Part shown: positions 7,266 to 14,682 of the stretch, piece by piece | Position numbering within the stretch: the stretch's first letter is position 1 | Layout: each line of letters starts with the position of its first letter | Assembly: GCA_013002175.1 (NCBI GenBank) | Contig: JABDKP010000172.1 | Span: forward strand, 1 to 41,906 | Length of the DNA stretch: 41,906 nt | Source of the DNA: Ilumatobacter sp. | GTDB lineage: Bacteria > Actinomycetota > Acidimicrobiia > Acidimicrobiales > Ilumatobacteraceae | Direction: 5' to 3' | Position numbers and translations under genes: made by a program | The notes under the pieces: model-generated | The model's database searches: none | What the model saw: the letters and a program-made list of their open reading frames with translations, nothing else | Told to the model about the DNA's origin: nothing

Positions 7266-8368
7266 GGACGCACTTCGTAGAAGGCGTTCACACTGTGATC
7301 GACATCGAGCCGGGCGAAGCGGGTGAACCCGGCGGCCCTGCTCATCTCCCGTGCCCTGGACTCGGGCAGCCCGAGCGTACCCAAGCCGGCGCCGTCCGGT
7401 GCCGACAGCGCCGACGACATGCACGACAGCACGCTGATCCCGTACATCAAGGCGGCCATCGGGTTCTTCTCGACGTTCTCGGCGAACGAGTCCCGACCCT
7501 TGATGTCGACGAGCAACCAGGTGCCGTCCGGCGCGAGCGCGTCGTAGATCGCGCCGATCATCTCGTCCGGATGGGTCATGTCATGGATGCAGTCCATGGT
7601 GGTGACGAAGTCGACCGAGCGGTCCGCGGGCAACGGTTCGTCGCGGGGGTCGACGAACCGGGCGTTCGTGAGGCCGGCCTCGTCCCGACGTTCCTCGGCG
7701 CGATCCAGCGCGTGGCGCGAGATGTCGTAACCGACGAACGAGCTCTCGGGGAACGCGGCGGCCATCAGCAGGACCCCTCCCCCGGCACCGCAGCCGATGT
7801 CGGCGACGGTCGCACCTCGCTCCAGGCGCTCGACGACACCGTCGAGTGCCGGCAACACCGTCGGCAGCAGGTGGTGCTGGTTCCACGGTTCGAAGCTCCG
7901 CTCGATGCCGACTGCGCCCTCGGCGCCGTGGCTGTCGTAGTCGTGGCCGATGCCCGACCGGAAGCTGTCCGGCATCCGCTCGAGCGCCTGCATCGTCTGC
8001 GGAAACCGGTGGAACATCCCGGTCCCCGACGCCGGGTGATCGGGCGACGCGAGCACCGCCACGCCTTCCGGCGTCAGACCGAACCGCTCGGTACCGTCGT
8101 CGTCGAACGCGACGGTCAGCAGCTTCGCGGCGGCCTGGTTGTACGCCCACTCGCGCACCCACCGCTCGTGCAGCGACGCGCGTTCGGCGATCTCGGCCGT
8201 CGTCAGCGGATCGCCTGCGGCGGCGATGACCGTGTACAACCCGAGCTTGTCGCCGAGATGGATCATCCCCGCCGTCACGGCACCACTGAGCTGAGTGAAC
8301 ACGTTGAACGAGAAGTACTTGAGCCGTTCGGGATCGGTGTCCACCAGTTGGTCCGCGTCGCGTTGCAT
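7262..8368 (-). CDS. Winged-helix class I SAM-dependent methyltransferase (Rv2258c-like)
   Basis: This 368-residue protein has two parts. Residues about 15-100 form a winged-helix-like segment (GDKLGLYTVIAAAG, then LTTAEIAERASLHERWVREW) that in related enzymes mediates dimerisation. The rest is a Rossmann-fold methyltransferase with the SAM-binding motif VADIGCGAGGG near residue 180, followed by the acidic loop FVGYDIS. The layout matches the mycobacterial Rv2258c group; substrates there are mostly unknown. The ATG at 8368 is chosen because TACGGT ends 7 nt upstream. It is translationally coupled to the SDR downstream, so the two probably act on the same small molecule (inference). Confidence 0.82.
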   Translation of the reverse strand: MQRDADQLVDTDPERLKYFSFNVFTQLSGAVTAGMIHLGDKLGLYTVIAAAGDPLTTAEIAERASLHERWVREWAYNQAAAKLLTVAFDDDGTERFGLTPEGVAVLASPDHPASGTGMFHRFPQTMQALERMPDSFRSGIGHDYDSHGAEGAVGIERSFEPWNQHHLLPTVLPALDGVVERLERGATVADIGCGAGGGVLLMAAAFPESSFVGYDISRHALDRAEERRDEAGLTNARFVDPRDEPLPADRSVDFVTTMDCIHDMTHPDEMIGAIYDALAPDGTWLLVDIKGRDSFAENVEKNPMAALMYGISVLSCMSSALSAPDGAGLGTLGLPESRAREMSRAAGFTRFARLDVDHSVNAFYEVRP

Positions 8369-8375
8369 TCCCACG

Positions 8376-8381
8376 ACCGTA
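8376..8381 (-). promoter_or_regulatory. -10 element of the methyltransferase-SDR operon
   Basis: TACGGT, 7 nt, then the ATG at 8368; predicts a leaderless transcript. Confidence 0.5.
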
Positions 8382-8403
8382 GGCGGCTCGGCGGGCGCCG
8401 ACC

Positions 8404-9081
8404 TCAGCGGGTGCGTTCGCCGTCGCCGAGGTGTTCGGCGTTGCCGAGCCGGGTCAGACCGAAGGCGTGGCCATCGCCCAGTTCGAACGTCTCGAGCCGG
8501 GTGATCGACGCATGGAACAACTGGAACCGTTCCCACTGCCACGGCACCGGATCGACACCGAGCAGGTGGCCGATCGTCATCGAGTTGGTGCCGGCATGCG
8601 CGACGATCGCGATCCGCATGTCCGGCGATCCGAGCTTCCACACCGGCAGTTCGCCGTCGGCACGCATCGCGCCCCGCCGGTCCATGAAGTCGCCGACTCC
8701 GACGCCGATCCGGTCGGCGAAGTCGCGAACGCTCTCGCCGCCCTCCAACCCGCTCCAGCGCTCCAGCGACGGGCGGGCGAGGAGCTCGCGATAGGCCTCC
8801 TGGGCGGCTTCCGCCGGCGTGCCGTGCCAGCTCGGGTCGCCGATCTCACGCAACCACGGCTCGATCTCCTCTTCTCGGCCGAGCGCCTCCAACAGCGGCT
8901 CGGCGGTCTGGCGAGCCCGCAGCAGCGGCGACACGAGCACCTCGTCGAAGTGCTCGTCGGCGAGCACCTCCGCCGTCCGCTGCGCCTGGCGGCGGCCGAG
9001 GTCGGTGAGGGGCGGATTCTCGACGTTGAGCCCGCCGCGGACCCACTCCGGTTGCCCGTGACGGACGAGGACGATCTCCAT
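8404..9081 (-). CDS. Histidine phosphatase family protein (phosphoglycerate mutase-like)
   Basis: This 225-residue member of the histidine phosphatase superfamily has the phosphoacceptor motif VRHGQPEW at residues 6-13 (RHG, catalytic His8). The second catalytic histidine lies in VAHAGTN near residue 160. The conserved SPLLRARQTAEP block near residue 52 is present. Such proteins dephosphorylate small metabolites or, rarely, act as mutases; the substrate cannot be read from the sequence. The start at 9081 is the first Met of a normal family N-terminus and has TACAGT 8 nt upstream. It precedes the methyltransferase operon by 35 bp, but that operon has its own -10 element. Confidence 0.87.
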   Translation of the reverse strand: MEIVLVRHGQPEWVRGGLNVENPPLTDLGRRQAQRTAEVLADEHFDEVLVSPLLRARQTAEPLLEALGREEEIEPWLREIGDPSWHGTPAEAAQEAYRELLARPSLERWSGLEGGESVRDFADRIGVGVGDFMDRRGAMRADGELPVWKLGSPDMRIAIVAHAGTNSMTIGHLLGVDPVPWQWERFQLFHASITRLETFELGDGHAFGLTRLGNAEHLGDGERTR

Positions 9082-9089
9082 GGACCCCG

Positions 9090-9095
9090 ACTGTA
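9090..9095 (-). promoter_or_regulatory. -10 element of the histidine phosphatase gene
   Basis: TACAGT ends 8 nt before the ATG at 9081. Confidence 0.48.
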
Positions 9096-9178
9096 CGGCA
9101 CGGCGGTGTCCGCACCAGTGCCGCTTCGCGCCACTCCCGGCCGCCCGACGCGCCCGGGTCGCCGGCGGTCGACGGCGC

Positions 9179-9184
9179 TAGCTT
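9179..9184 (+). promoter_or_regulatory. -10 element of the gene at 9192 (leaderless)
   Basis: TAGCTT, 7 nt, then GTG at 9192. This hexamer argues against the TTG at 9183, which overlaps it. Confidence 0.5.
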
Positions 9185-9191
9185 GCGGCAC

Positions 9192-9908
9192 GTGAACGAC
9201 TCCGCACCGGGCTGGCACCCCGACCCCACACTGCGGTTCGAGCTGCGGTATCACAATGGGCGGGCATGGACGGCCGACGTGTCGACCGGCGGCCGCCGCT
9301 ACGTCGACCCGGAGGGCACTCGCCCGTCCACGCCACCGACGGAGGCGACGAATCGTCCGGCCACGGCCGCCTTGACGCTGGGCATCGTCGCGGTGGCGAT
9401 CGGCTGGATGCCGTTCGTCGTCGTGCTCGGCGTGATTGCGGCCGTCCTCGCGCTGGTGCTCGGCGCGGCCGGGCGGAAACGGGCTCGGCAGTCGGGCGTC
9501 GGCGGCGGGTTTGCGCTGACCGGGCTGATCACAGGCCTCGTCGGCCTGGTCGTCTGCGTGGGCGGCGTGTTCCTCACCGCCGCAGTGCTCGACGCCGTCG
9601 ACCGCTTCCAGCATCCGGCGGATCATTCGGCGTCGATCACGTCGTGCGTCCGCGATGGCGACGAGGTGACCGCGCGGGGCACGTTGACGAACCGTGCTTT
9701 CCGCGAGTCGAGCTTCGTCGTGCGGGTGTTCTACGTCAGGCCCGGCACCGACAACCCCCGCCGGGTCGCGCTCGTCGATGTCGGTCGTGTCGACGGTGGC
9801 GCGACCGTCGGTTTCGAGACGACCCGCGCGGTCGGCCCCGACGACGTCGACTGCATCGTCGGCGCCGTACGGGGCCCGCTGCCCTACGGCGTCGATCCCG
9901 GATCCTGA
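9192..9908 (+). CDS. DUF2510/DUF4190-type membrane protein
   Basis: This 238-residue protein begins with a DUF2510-like segment: PGWHPDP near residue 5, then the YHNGRAWT tryptophan motif. After a short Pro/Thr linker come two hydrophobic stretches (about residues 58-90 and 105-130) with the DUF4190 pattern, in which a small-residue helix pair flanks a basic loop (AGRKRARQSG). The C-terminal 95 residues are polar with beta-strand patterns (DEVTARGTLTNRAF, FVVRVFYVR) and resemble the FxLyD-type extracellular domains common at this position. A membrane-anchored sensor or surface protein is plausible; the function is unknown. Confidence 0.8.
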   Translation: MNDSAPGWHPDPTLRFELRYHNGRAWTADVSTGGRRYVDPEGTRPSTPPTEATNRPATAALTLGIVAVAIGWMPFVVVLGVIAAVLALVLGAAGRKRARQSGVGGGFALTGLITGLVGLVVCVGGVFLTAAVLDAVDRFQHPADHSASITSCVRDGDEVTARGTLTNRAFRESSFVVRVFYVRPGTDNPRRVALVDVGRVDGGATVGFETTRAVGPDDVDCIVGAVRGPLPYGVDPGS

Positions 9909-9939
9909 GCCGCACGTTTCCGCAGGCGTGACGCCGCCA

Positions 9940-9945
9940 TAGCGT
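9940..9945 (+). promoter_or_regulatory. -10 element of the gene at 9953 (leaderless)
   Basis: TAGCGT, 7 nt, then GTG at 9953. Confidence 0.5.
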
Positions 9946-9952
9946 CGAGACC

Positions 9953-10516
9953 GTGGAGACCCGACCTGGCGCATCCGAGCCGCGTGAACATGCCGACGTC
10001 GAGCGGACCGCCGCCCGCATCGGCCTGACGCCGTTCCGGGTGCTGTTCCCGATCGGGTTCGCGCTGTTCGTCGCGTTCTGGGTGTGGGCGCTGTTCTTCG
10101 CGTCGAAGACGGCAGTCAACAAGATCGAGGATCGCGCCTGGGCCGAGCGCGCGGAGACGATCTGCGCTCCGGTCAAGGCCCAGCTGCGGCAGTTGGAACT
10201 GCTCGCCGACCCGGATCTCACCGTCCGCGCGGACCTCGTCGTCGAGTCGACCGACCTCCTCGCGGCGATGCTCGACGATCTGGACGCGGTCGAGCCGAGC
10301 GATGCGAAGGGCCAGGCGATCGTGCCGCAGTGGCTCGCCGACTGGCGGCAACTCGTGCGCGACCGGTACGCCTACGCCGATCGGTTGCGGGCCGGCACCG
10401 ACGGCCCGTTCACCGAGACCGCGGTCGCCGGTGTCCCGATCACCGAGCGCATCGAGACGTTCGCCGGCGACAACGAGATGCCGAGCTGCGCGCCCCCGCA
10501 CGGTTCGGTCGTCTGA
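9953..10516 (+). CDS. Single-pass membrane protein of unknown function
   Basis: I do not recognise this 187-residue protein. Residues 1-25 are polar, residues about 27-48 form one strong hydrophobic helix (FRVLFPIGFALFVAFWVWAL), and the rest is a mostly helical, charged region with two widely spaced cysteines (CAPVKAQL and the C-terminal SCAPP), which could form a disulfide if outside the cell. The topology suggests a small N-terminal cytoplasmic tail and an external domain. The GTG start fits the TAGCGT element 7 nt upstream. It is 44 bp from the DUF2510 gene and may be functionally linked to it, but has its own promoter. Confidence 0.75.
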   Translation: METRPGASEPREHADVERTAARIGLTPFRVLFPIGFALFVAFWVWALFFASKTAVNKIEDRAWAERAETICAPVKAQLRQLELLADPDLTVRADLVVESTDLLAAMLDDLDAVEPSDAKGQAIVPQWLADWRQLVRDRYAYADRLRAGTDGPFTETAVAGVPITERIETFAGDNEMPSCAPPHGSVV

Positions 10517-10523
10517 GCCCCGG

Positions 10524-10544
10524 CCACGCTGCGTCAGCGCGTGG
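10524..10544. terminator. Convergent hairpin at the end of two genes
   Basis: CCACGC (10524-10529) pairs with GCGTGG (10539-10544) between the convergent genes ending at 10516 and 10534. The stem overlaps the last codons of the acyltransferase; there is no U-tract. Confidence 0.35.
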
Positions 10545-11190
10545 GTGCCTCGAGGGACTTGATGACGCGTGCCGGTACGCCGGCCGCGATCGAGTAGTCG
10601 GGGATCACCCCGGTGACGACGCTGTTGGCGCCGATCACGACGTGCCGCCCGATGTCGGCGCCCGGCAGGACGACCGTCCCGTGCCCCAGCCACGAGCCGT
10701 CGCCGATCGTGACCGGCCGTTCCGGCATCACCTGCTGCGAAATCGGCAGTTCGACGTCGGCGTACCCGTGATTCTGATCGGTGATGTACACGTGGTGACC
10801 GGTCCACACGTCGTTGCCGATCGTGATCTGGAGATGGCCGACGATGCCGCTCCCCTTGCCGATCAGGCAGCGATCGCCGACGGTGATCACCGGGTCGGAG
10901 ACCATCTCCTGGCCGGGCACCATGCCCGCCGACAGCGTCAGCTGCGGGCCGAAGAGCGTGCCACTGCCGATGTGCACGTACTGCTCGTTGAACAGCGCGT
11001 TCGCCGGAAAGCAGATCACGCTGTCCGGCCCGAAGGCGCCGAACCGTCTGCCCCTCCGGGAGTGGGGCCCGATCGCGCCGAGTTCGGTGATCAGGTCCCA
11101 CCCGGCATGCACGAGTTCGGTGGACGCACGCTTGCCTGCGGTCAGCACGCGCTGCCGGAAGGTGTCGGGGACGGCGTCACGATCCAGCAC
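10534..11190 (-). CDS. Left-handed beta-helix (hexapeptide) acyltransferase
   Basis: This 218-residue protein shows hexapeptide repeats of the left-handed beta-helix acyltransferases from about residue 60 on (ITVGDRCLIGKGSGIVGH, ITIGNDVWTGHHVYI, VTIGDGSWLGHGTVVLPGA). It carries the catalytic-type histidine segment DQNHGYADVELPISQQ and the terminal PARVIK motif. These features match WbbJ/maltose-acetyltransferase-like O-acetyltransferases, which move an acetyl group from acetyl-CoA to a sugar. The open frame continues upstream to 12585, but that part is antisense to the esterase. The GTG at 11190 is chosen from TAGCGT 8 nt upstream and a natural N-terminus (VLDRDAVPDTFRQ). The acceptor is unknown. 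Confidence 0.87.
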   Translation of the reverse strand: MLDRDAVPDTFRQRVLTAGKRASTELVHAGWDLITELGAIGPHSRRGRRFGAFGPDSVICFPANALFNEQYVHIGSGTLFGPQLTLSAGMVPGQEMVSDPVITVGDRCLIGKGSGIVGHLQITIGNDVWTGHHVYITDQNHGYADVELPISQQVMPERPVTIGDGSWLGHGTVVLPGADIGRHVVIGANSVVTGVIPDYSIAAGVPARVIKSLEAPTR

Positions 11191-11198
11191 GAATCCCG

Positions 11199-11204
11199 AC
11201 GCTA
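11199..11204 (-). promoter_or_regulatory. -10 element of the hexapeptide acyltransferase
   Basis: TAGCGT ends 8 nt before the GTG at 11190. It sits in a 39-bp divergent space with the forward TAGCTT at 11218. Confidence 0.48.
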
Positions 11205-11217
11205 CCCACGCAGCATC

Positions 11218-11223
11218 TAGCTT
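11218..11223 (+). promoter_or_regulatory. -10 element of the carboxylesterase operon (leaderless)
   Basis: TAGCTT, 6 nt, then ATG at 11230. Confidence 0.5.
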
Positions 11224-11229
11224 GGCTCC

Positions 11230-12702
11230 ATGGCGCGCTCCGCGACACCCTCCTCCGACGGGCCGCGACCGCCACGTGTTCCGACGCCTGCCACGACCGC
11301 GGTGGTGGCGTGTCCCGCCGGCGATGTCATCGGCGTCGATCGCGGGGGGACCGCGGCATTCACCGGGATCAGATATGCCGGCGTCGACCGCTTCCGTCCC
11401 CCGCAGGACATCACGAGCTGGACGGGACGGGTGATGGCGACCGGGTTCGGTGCGCAGGCGCCGCAGAACGGCGGCGTGCTCGAACGGCTGCTCGGCGGAT
11501 CCTCGTTCCCGATGGCCGAGGACTGCCTCTTCCTCAATGTCTTCACACCGGGATGTGACGACGTCCGACGACCCGTGCTGGTGTGGGTCCACGGCGGCGC
11601 CTATGTCACCGGAACCGGGGCGATGCCCTGGTACGACGGGTCGGCGCTCGCCGCCCGCGGTGACGTCGTCGTCGTCACGATCAATTACCGCCTCGGTGCG
11701 CTCGGGTTCCTCGACGATCACAACAGCGGCACGCTCGACCAGGTGGCGGCGCTGCGCTGGGTCGCCCGCAACATCGAAGCGTTCGGCGGCGACGCCGACA
11801 ACGTGACCGTGTTCGGCGAGTCCGCCGGCGGGTCGGCCCTGATGGCGTTGATGGCCACCCCGGCCGCAGACCGGCTGTTCCATCGCGCCATCGCGATGAG
11901 CCCGTCGATCCTCCAGCTGCGCGACGCCGACCAGGGTGCGCGACTTGCCGCGACGTTCCTCGATCTGCTCGGCGTCGACAGCATCGACGATGCCCGGATG
12001 GCGCCGGTCGACGCGATCCTGGAGGCGCAGGCCCGGTTCCCGGCGTCGACGGCGGGTCTCAAGAACTTCAGCCCGACGAGCGGGACGGACGTGATCCCCG
12101 AGCCGATCCTCGACGTCGCCGCCGCCGACCCGCGCCCGCTCGTGATCGGCACGAACCGCGACGAGATGTTGCTGTTCACGGCGTACGACCACAGCCGCAG
12201 CGACTGGACCGACGCCGACGTCGGGCGCGAGTTCGAGCGGCGCTTCGGCGACGATGCCGCGGCGGCGATCACCGCGTATCGCTCCCACCGTCCCGACACG
12301 TCGCCGAGCCAATTGGTCTCCGCGATGCAGACCGACGAGGTCTTCCGCGTCCCGGCCCAGCGGGTCGGGGAACAACGGTCGGACCGCGGCAACGCCACCT
12401 GGATGTACTCGTTCGACTTCGCGTCCCGCGCGTTCGGAGGCGTGATGGGTGCCTGCCACGGGCTCGACATCCCGTTCGCGTTCGACAACCTGTCGCGTCA
12501 GGGCGCCGAGATGTTCACCGGTCCCGGCGACGATCGGCAGCGAGTCGCCGACCAGTTCGCGCAGGCGATCGTCGACTTTGCCCACACCGGCGATCCGGGC
12601 TGGCCCGAGTTCGAGCGGGACGGCCGCGCCACCCAGCGGATCGGGCTCGAACCGGCGGTCGACGCAGACCCCGACGCCGAGCTGCGTGCGCTGTGGCGGT
12701 GA
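11230..12702 (+). CDS. Type B carboxylesterase
   Basis: This 490-residue alpha/beta-hydrolase is of the carboxylesterase type B (para-nitrobenzyl esterase-like) family. The nucleophile elbow GESAGG places the catalytic Ser at residue 198. The oxyanion-hole segment VWVHGGAYVTG is near residue 120, and the catalytic His410 sits in GACHGLDIPF. Length fits the family. There is no signal peptide, so it is probably cytoplasmic. It hydrolyses ester bonds of unknown natural substrates. Its stop overlaps the start of a P1-family amidohydrolase, suggesting that an ester and an amide of the same compound class are handled together (inference). Confidence 0.9.
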   Translation: MARSATPSSDGPRPPRVPTPATTAVVACPAGDVIGVDRGGTAAFTGIRYAGVDRFRPPQDITSWTGRVMATGFGAQAPQNGGVLERLLGGSSFPMAEDCLFLNVFTPGCDDVRRPVLVWVHGGAYVTGTGAMPWYDGSALAARGDVVVVTINYRLGALGFLDDHNSGTLDQVAALRWVARNIEAFGGDADNVTVFGESAGGSALMALMATPAADRLFHRAIAMSPSILQLRDADQGARLAATFLDLLGVDSIDDARMAPVDAILEAQARFPASTAGLKNFSPTSGTDVIPEPILDVAAADPRPLVIGTNRDEMLLFTAYDHSRSDWTDADVGREFERRFGDDAAAAITAYRSHRPDTSPSQLVSAMQTDEVFRVPAQRVGEQRSDRGNATWMYSFDFASRAFGGVMGACHGLDIPFAFDNLSRQGAEMFTGPGDDRQRVADQFAQAIVDFAHTGDPGWPEFERDGRATQRIGLEPAVDADPDAELRALWR

Positions 12703-13796
12703 CCTCCACCCCGGCCGGCTCGATCACCGATGTGACCGGCGTCGCAGTCGGTCATCACCAGCGCACGGGTCGGGCGTGGCAGACCGGGACGACCGTGGTC
12801 CTCGTGACCGATGGCGCGACGCCCGCGGTGGCGGTCCGCGGCGGGGGCCCCGGCACCCGCGAAACGGATGCCCTCGCCCCCGAGAACCTCGTCCACGAGG
12901 TCCATGCCGTGTGTCTCACCGGCGGGAGCGCCTACGGGCTCGCCGCTGCAGACGGCGTGATGGCGTGGCTGGAGCAGCACGGTCTCGGGTACCCGGTCGG
13001 GCCCGATGTCGGTGGTCACCAGCCGGTCGTGCCGGTCGTGCCGACGGCGGTGATCTTCGACCTGGGACGCAGTGGTGCATTCGCGAACCGGCCGGACTCG
13101 TCGTTCGGCGAGCGCGCAGCCCGCAACGCCCGTTCGGCGCAGACGAACTGGGGCTCCGTCGGCGCCGGCACCGGAGCGACCGCCGGCGGGCTGCAGGGCG
13201 GCGTCGGCACGGCGTCGACGCGGGTTCGCCTCCCCCTCGCTCGCCCCGTCAGCACCGAGCATGCGACCACGAGTGCCGACTCGGAGGCGGGCGCCGTCGA
13301 GGTGGTCGTCGGCGCGCTCGCGGTCGTGAACGCGAACGGGAGCGTGATCGACCGGTCGACCGGCCTGCCGTGGGAGACCGGCGGGCTGCGTCTCCGGCGG
13401 CCCGACCGAGCGCAACGGAGCGCACTGGCCGATGCGCTGTCCGGTTCGGCAGCGCTGAACACGACGATCGGCGTGGTGGCCACCTCGGCGAGGCTCTCGA
13501 AGGCCGAGGCATCGAAGATGGCGTCGGTCGCCCACGACGGGCTCGCCCGGGCGATCCGACCGGCCCACTCGATGTTCGACGGTGACACGATCTTCGGACT
13601 GGCAACCGGGCACGCCGAGTTGCCGGCCGGACCGCACCGACTGCGCGCCGAGGGCTCGCGCCAACATGCGCTCAACGCGATCCTCGTCGCCGCCGCGGAC
13701 ACCTTCGCTGCGGCGTGCACCCACGCCGTGGTCGCGGCTGCCGCGATCGGCGATGCACCGGCCTACCGCGACCTGTGCTCGTCAGCGCTACGTTGA
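12693..13796 (+). CDS. P1 family (S58) peptidase/amidohydrolase, DmpA/NylC-like
   Basis: This 367-residue N-terminal-nucleophile hydrolase is of the P1/S58 family, which includes L-aminopeptidase/D-esterase DmpA and the nylon-oligomer hydrolase NylC. The N-terminal ITDVTGVAVGHH and the GGSAYGLAAADGVM block are characteristic. The expected self-cleavage site is LN|TTIGVVAT, with Asn256 and nucleophile Thr257 (counted from 12693), as in NylC. DmpA has Gly-Ser there. Two GTG codons (12693 and 12699) could start it; the second overlaps the esterase stop as GTGA. The substrate is unknown: N-terminal peptides, beta-amino acid peptides or cyclic/oligomeric amides are the family's range. Confidence 0.87.
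   Translation: MAVTSTPAGSITDVTGVAVGHHQRTGRAWQTGTTVVLVTDGATPAVAVRGGGPGTRETDALAPENLVHEVHAVCLTGGSAYGLAAADGVMAWLEQHGLGYPVGPDVGGHQPVVPVVPTAVIFDLGRSGAFANRPDSSFGERAARNARSAQTNWGSVGAGTGATAGGLQGGVGTASTRVRLPLARPVSTEHATTSADSEAGAVEVVVGALAVVNANGSVIDRSTGLPWETGGLRLRRPDRAQRSALADALSGSAALNTTIGVVATSARLSKAEASKMASVAHDGLARAIRPAHSMFDGDTIFGLATGHAELPAGPHRLRAEGSRQHALNAILVAAADTFAAACTHAVVAAAAIGDAPAYRDLCSSALR
13789..13794 (+). promoter_or_regulatory. -10 element of panC, overlapping the upstream stop codon
   Basis: TACGTT, 7 nt, then the panC ATG at 13802. Its last T is the first base of the TGA of the upstream hydrolase. Confidence 0.5.
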
Positions 13797-13801
13797 CGCC
13801 G

Positions 13802-14668
13802 ATGTTGACGATCACGACGCCGGCGGAGATGCGCGCCTGGGCTCGTGTGCAGCACGCCGCCGGCCGGTCGATCGGGCTCGTCCCGACGATGGGCGCACTG
13901 CACCGCGGTCACCGTGAGTTGATCGCCGATGCTGCTCGCCGAGCCGACGCCGTGGTCGTGTCGATCTTCGTCAATCCGCTGCAGTTCAACGAACCGGCCG
14001 ACTTCGACCGCTACCCCCGTCCGATCGACGACGATGTCGACGTGTGCGCGGCCGCCGGTGTCGCGGCGGTGTTCGCGCCGACGGCTGCCACGATGTATCC
14101 CACCGGCTTCCAGACCCGCGTGCTGCCGGGCGCGCTCGGCGACGTGATGGAGGGCCCGGGCCGGCCGGGCCATTTCGAAGGCGTCCTGACGGTGGTGGCG
14201 AAGCTGTTCGGGGCGACCGCCGCCGACATCGCACTGTTCGGGCAGAAGGACTACCAGCAGCTCCGACTGGTGACGCAGATGGCGTCCGACCTCGACCTCG
14301 GTGTGGAGATCGTCGGCCATCCGATCGTGCGCGACGACGACGACGTCGCGATGTCCAGCCGCAACGTCCGTCTCGACGACGAGCAGCGGGCGGCAGCGGT
14401 GTGCATCCCTCGAGCGCTCGCCGCCGCGGCCACGACGGCCGCCTCGGCACATGATGCAGATGCGGTCGTCGATGCGGCCCGGGCCGTTCTCGACGACGAG
14501 CCGCTGGCGGCGGTGGAGTACGTCACCGTCTTCGAGGCCGAGACGCTGGAGCCCGTCGAGTCGATCGAGGTCGGGCAGCGGCGGCCCGGTGCCGTGCGGA
14601 TCGCGGCCGCCGTGTGGTTCGGCGACGTGCGCCTGATCGACAACCGGGACCTCTTCGACGGCGGCTGA
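13802..14668 (+). CDS. panC: Pantothenate synthetase
   Basis: PanC condenses pantoate and beta-alanine with ATP to make pantothenate (vitamin B5) in the cytoplasm. The 288-residue protein has the nucleotide-binding motif PTMGALHRGH near residue 30, VVSIFVNPLQF, then FGQKDYQQ near 145 and the MSSRN signature near 185. Length is normal. The ATG at 13802 is chosen because TACGTT lies 7 nt upstream; an upstream in-frame start lies inside the previous gene. Although only 5 bp separate it from the P1-family hydrolase, the embedded promoter suggests it can be expressed on its own. panB is 0.9 kb downstream, beyond a convergent gene. Confidence 0.95.
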   Translation: MLTITTPAEMRAWARVQHAAGRSIGLVPTMGALHRGHRELIADAARRADAVVVSIFVNPLQFNEPADFDRYPRPIDDDVDVCAAAGVAAVFAPTAATMYPTGFQTRVLPGALGDVMEGPGRPGHFEGVLTVVAKLFGATAADIALFGQKDYQQLRLVTQMASDLDLGVEIVGHPIVRDDDDVAMSSRNVRLDDEQRAAAVCIPRALAAAATTAASAHDADAVVDAARAVLDDEPLAAVEYVTVFEAETLEPVESIEVGQRRPGAVRIAAAVWFGDVRLIDNRDLFDGG

Positions 14669-14682
14669 CGGCGCCCGGCCGC
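14661..14682. terminator. Weak hairpin between panC and the CPBP gene
   Basis: GCGGC (14661-14665) can pair with GCCGC (14678-14682) in the 13-bp convergent gap. The stem is short and lacks a U-tract. Confidence 0.22.

Noticed and set aside
7266-7424. Longer SDR start adding 53 residues
   Set aside because: The added sequence is Arg-rich, lies inside the methyltransferase gene, and the GTGA overlap at 7262-7265 gives the standard SDR N-terminus.
11191-12585. N-terminal extension of the hexapeptide acyltransferase to 683 residues
   Set aside because: The extension is antisense to the carboxylesterase with its complete catalytic triad; the leaderless GTG at 11190 gives a family-typical start.
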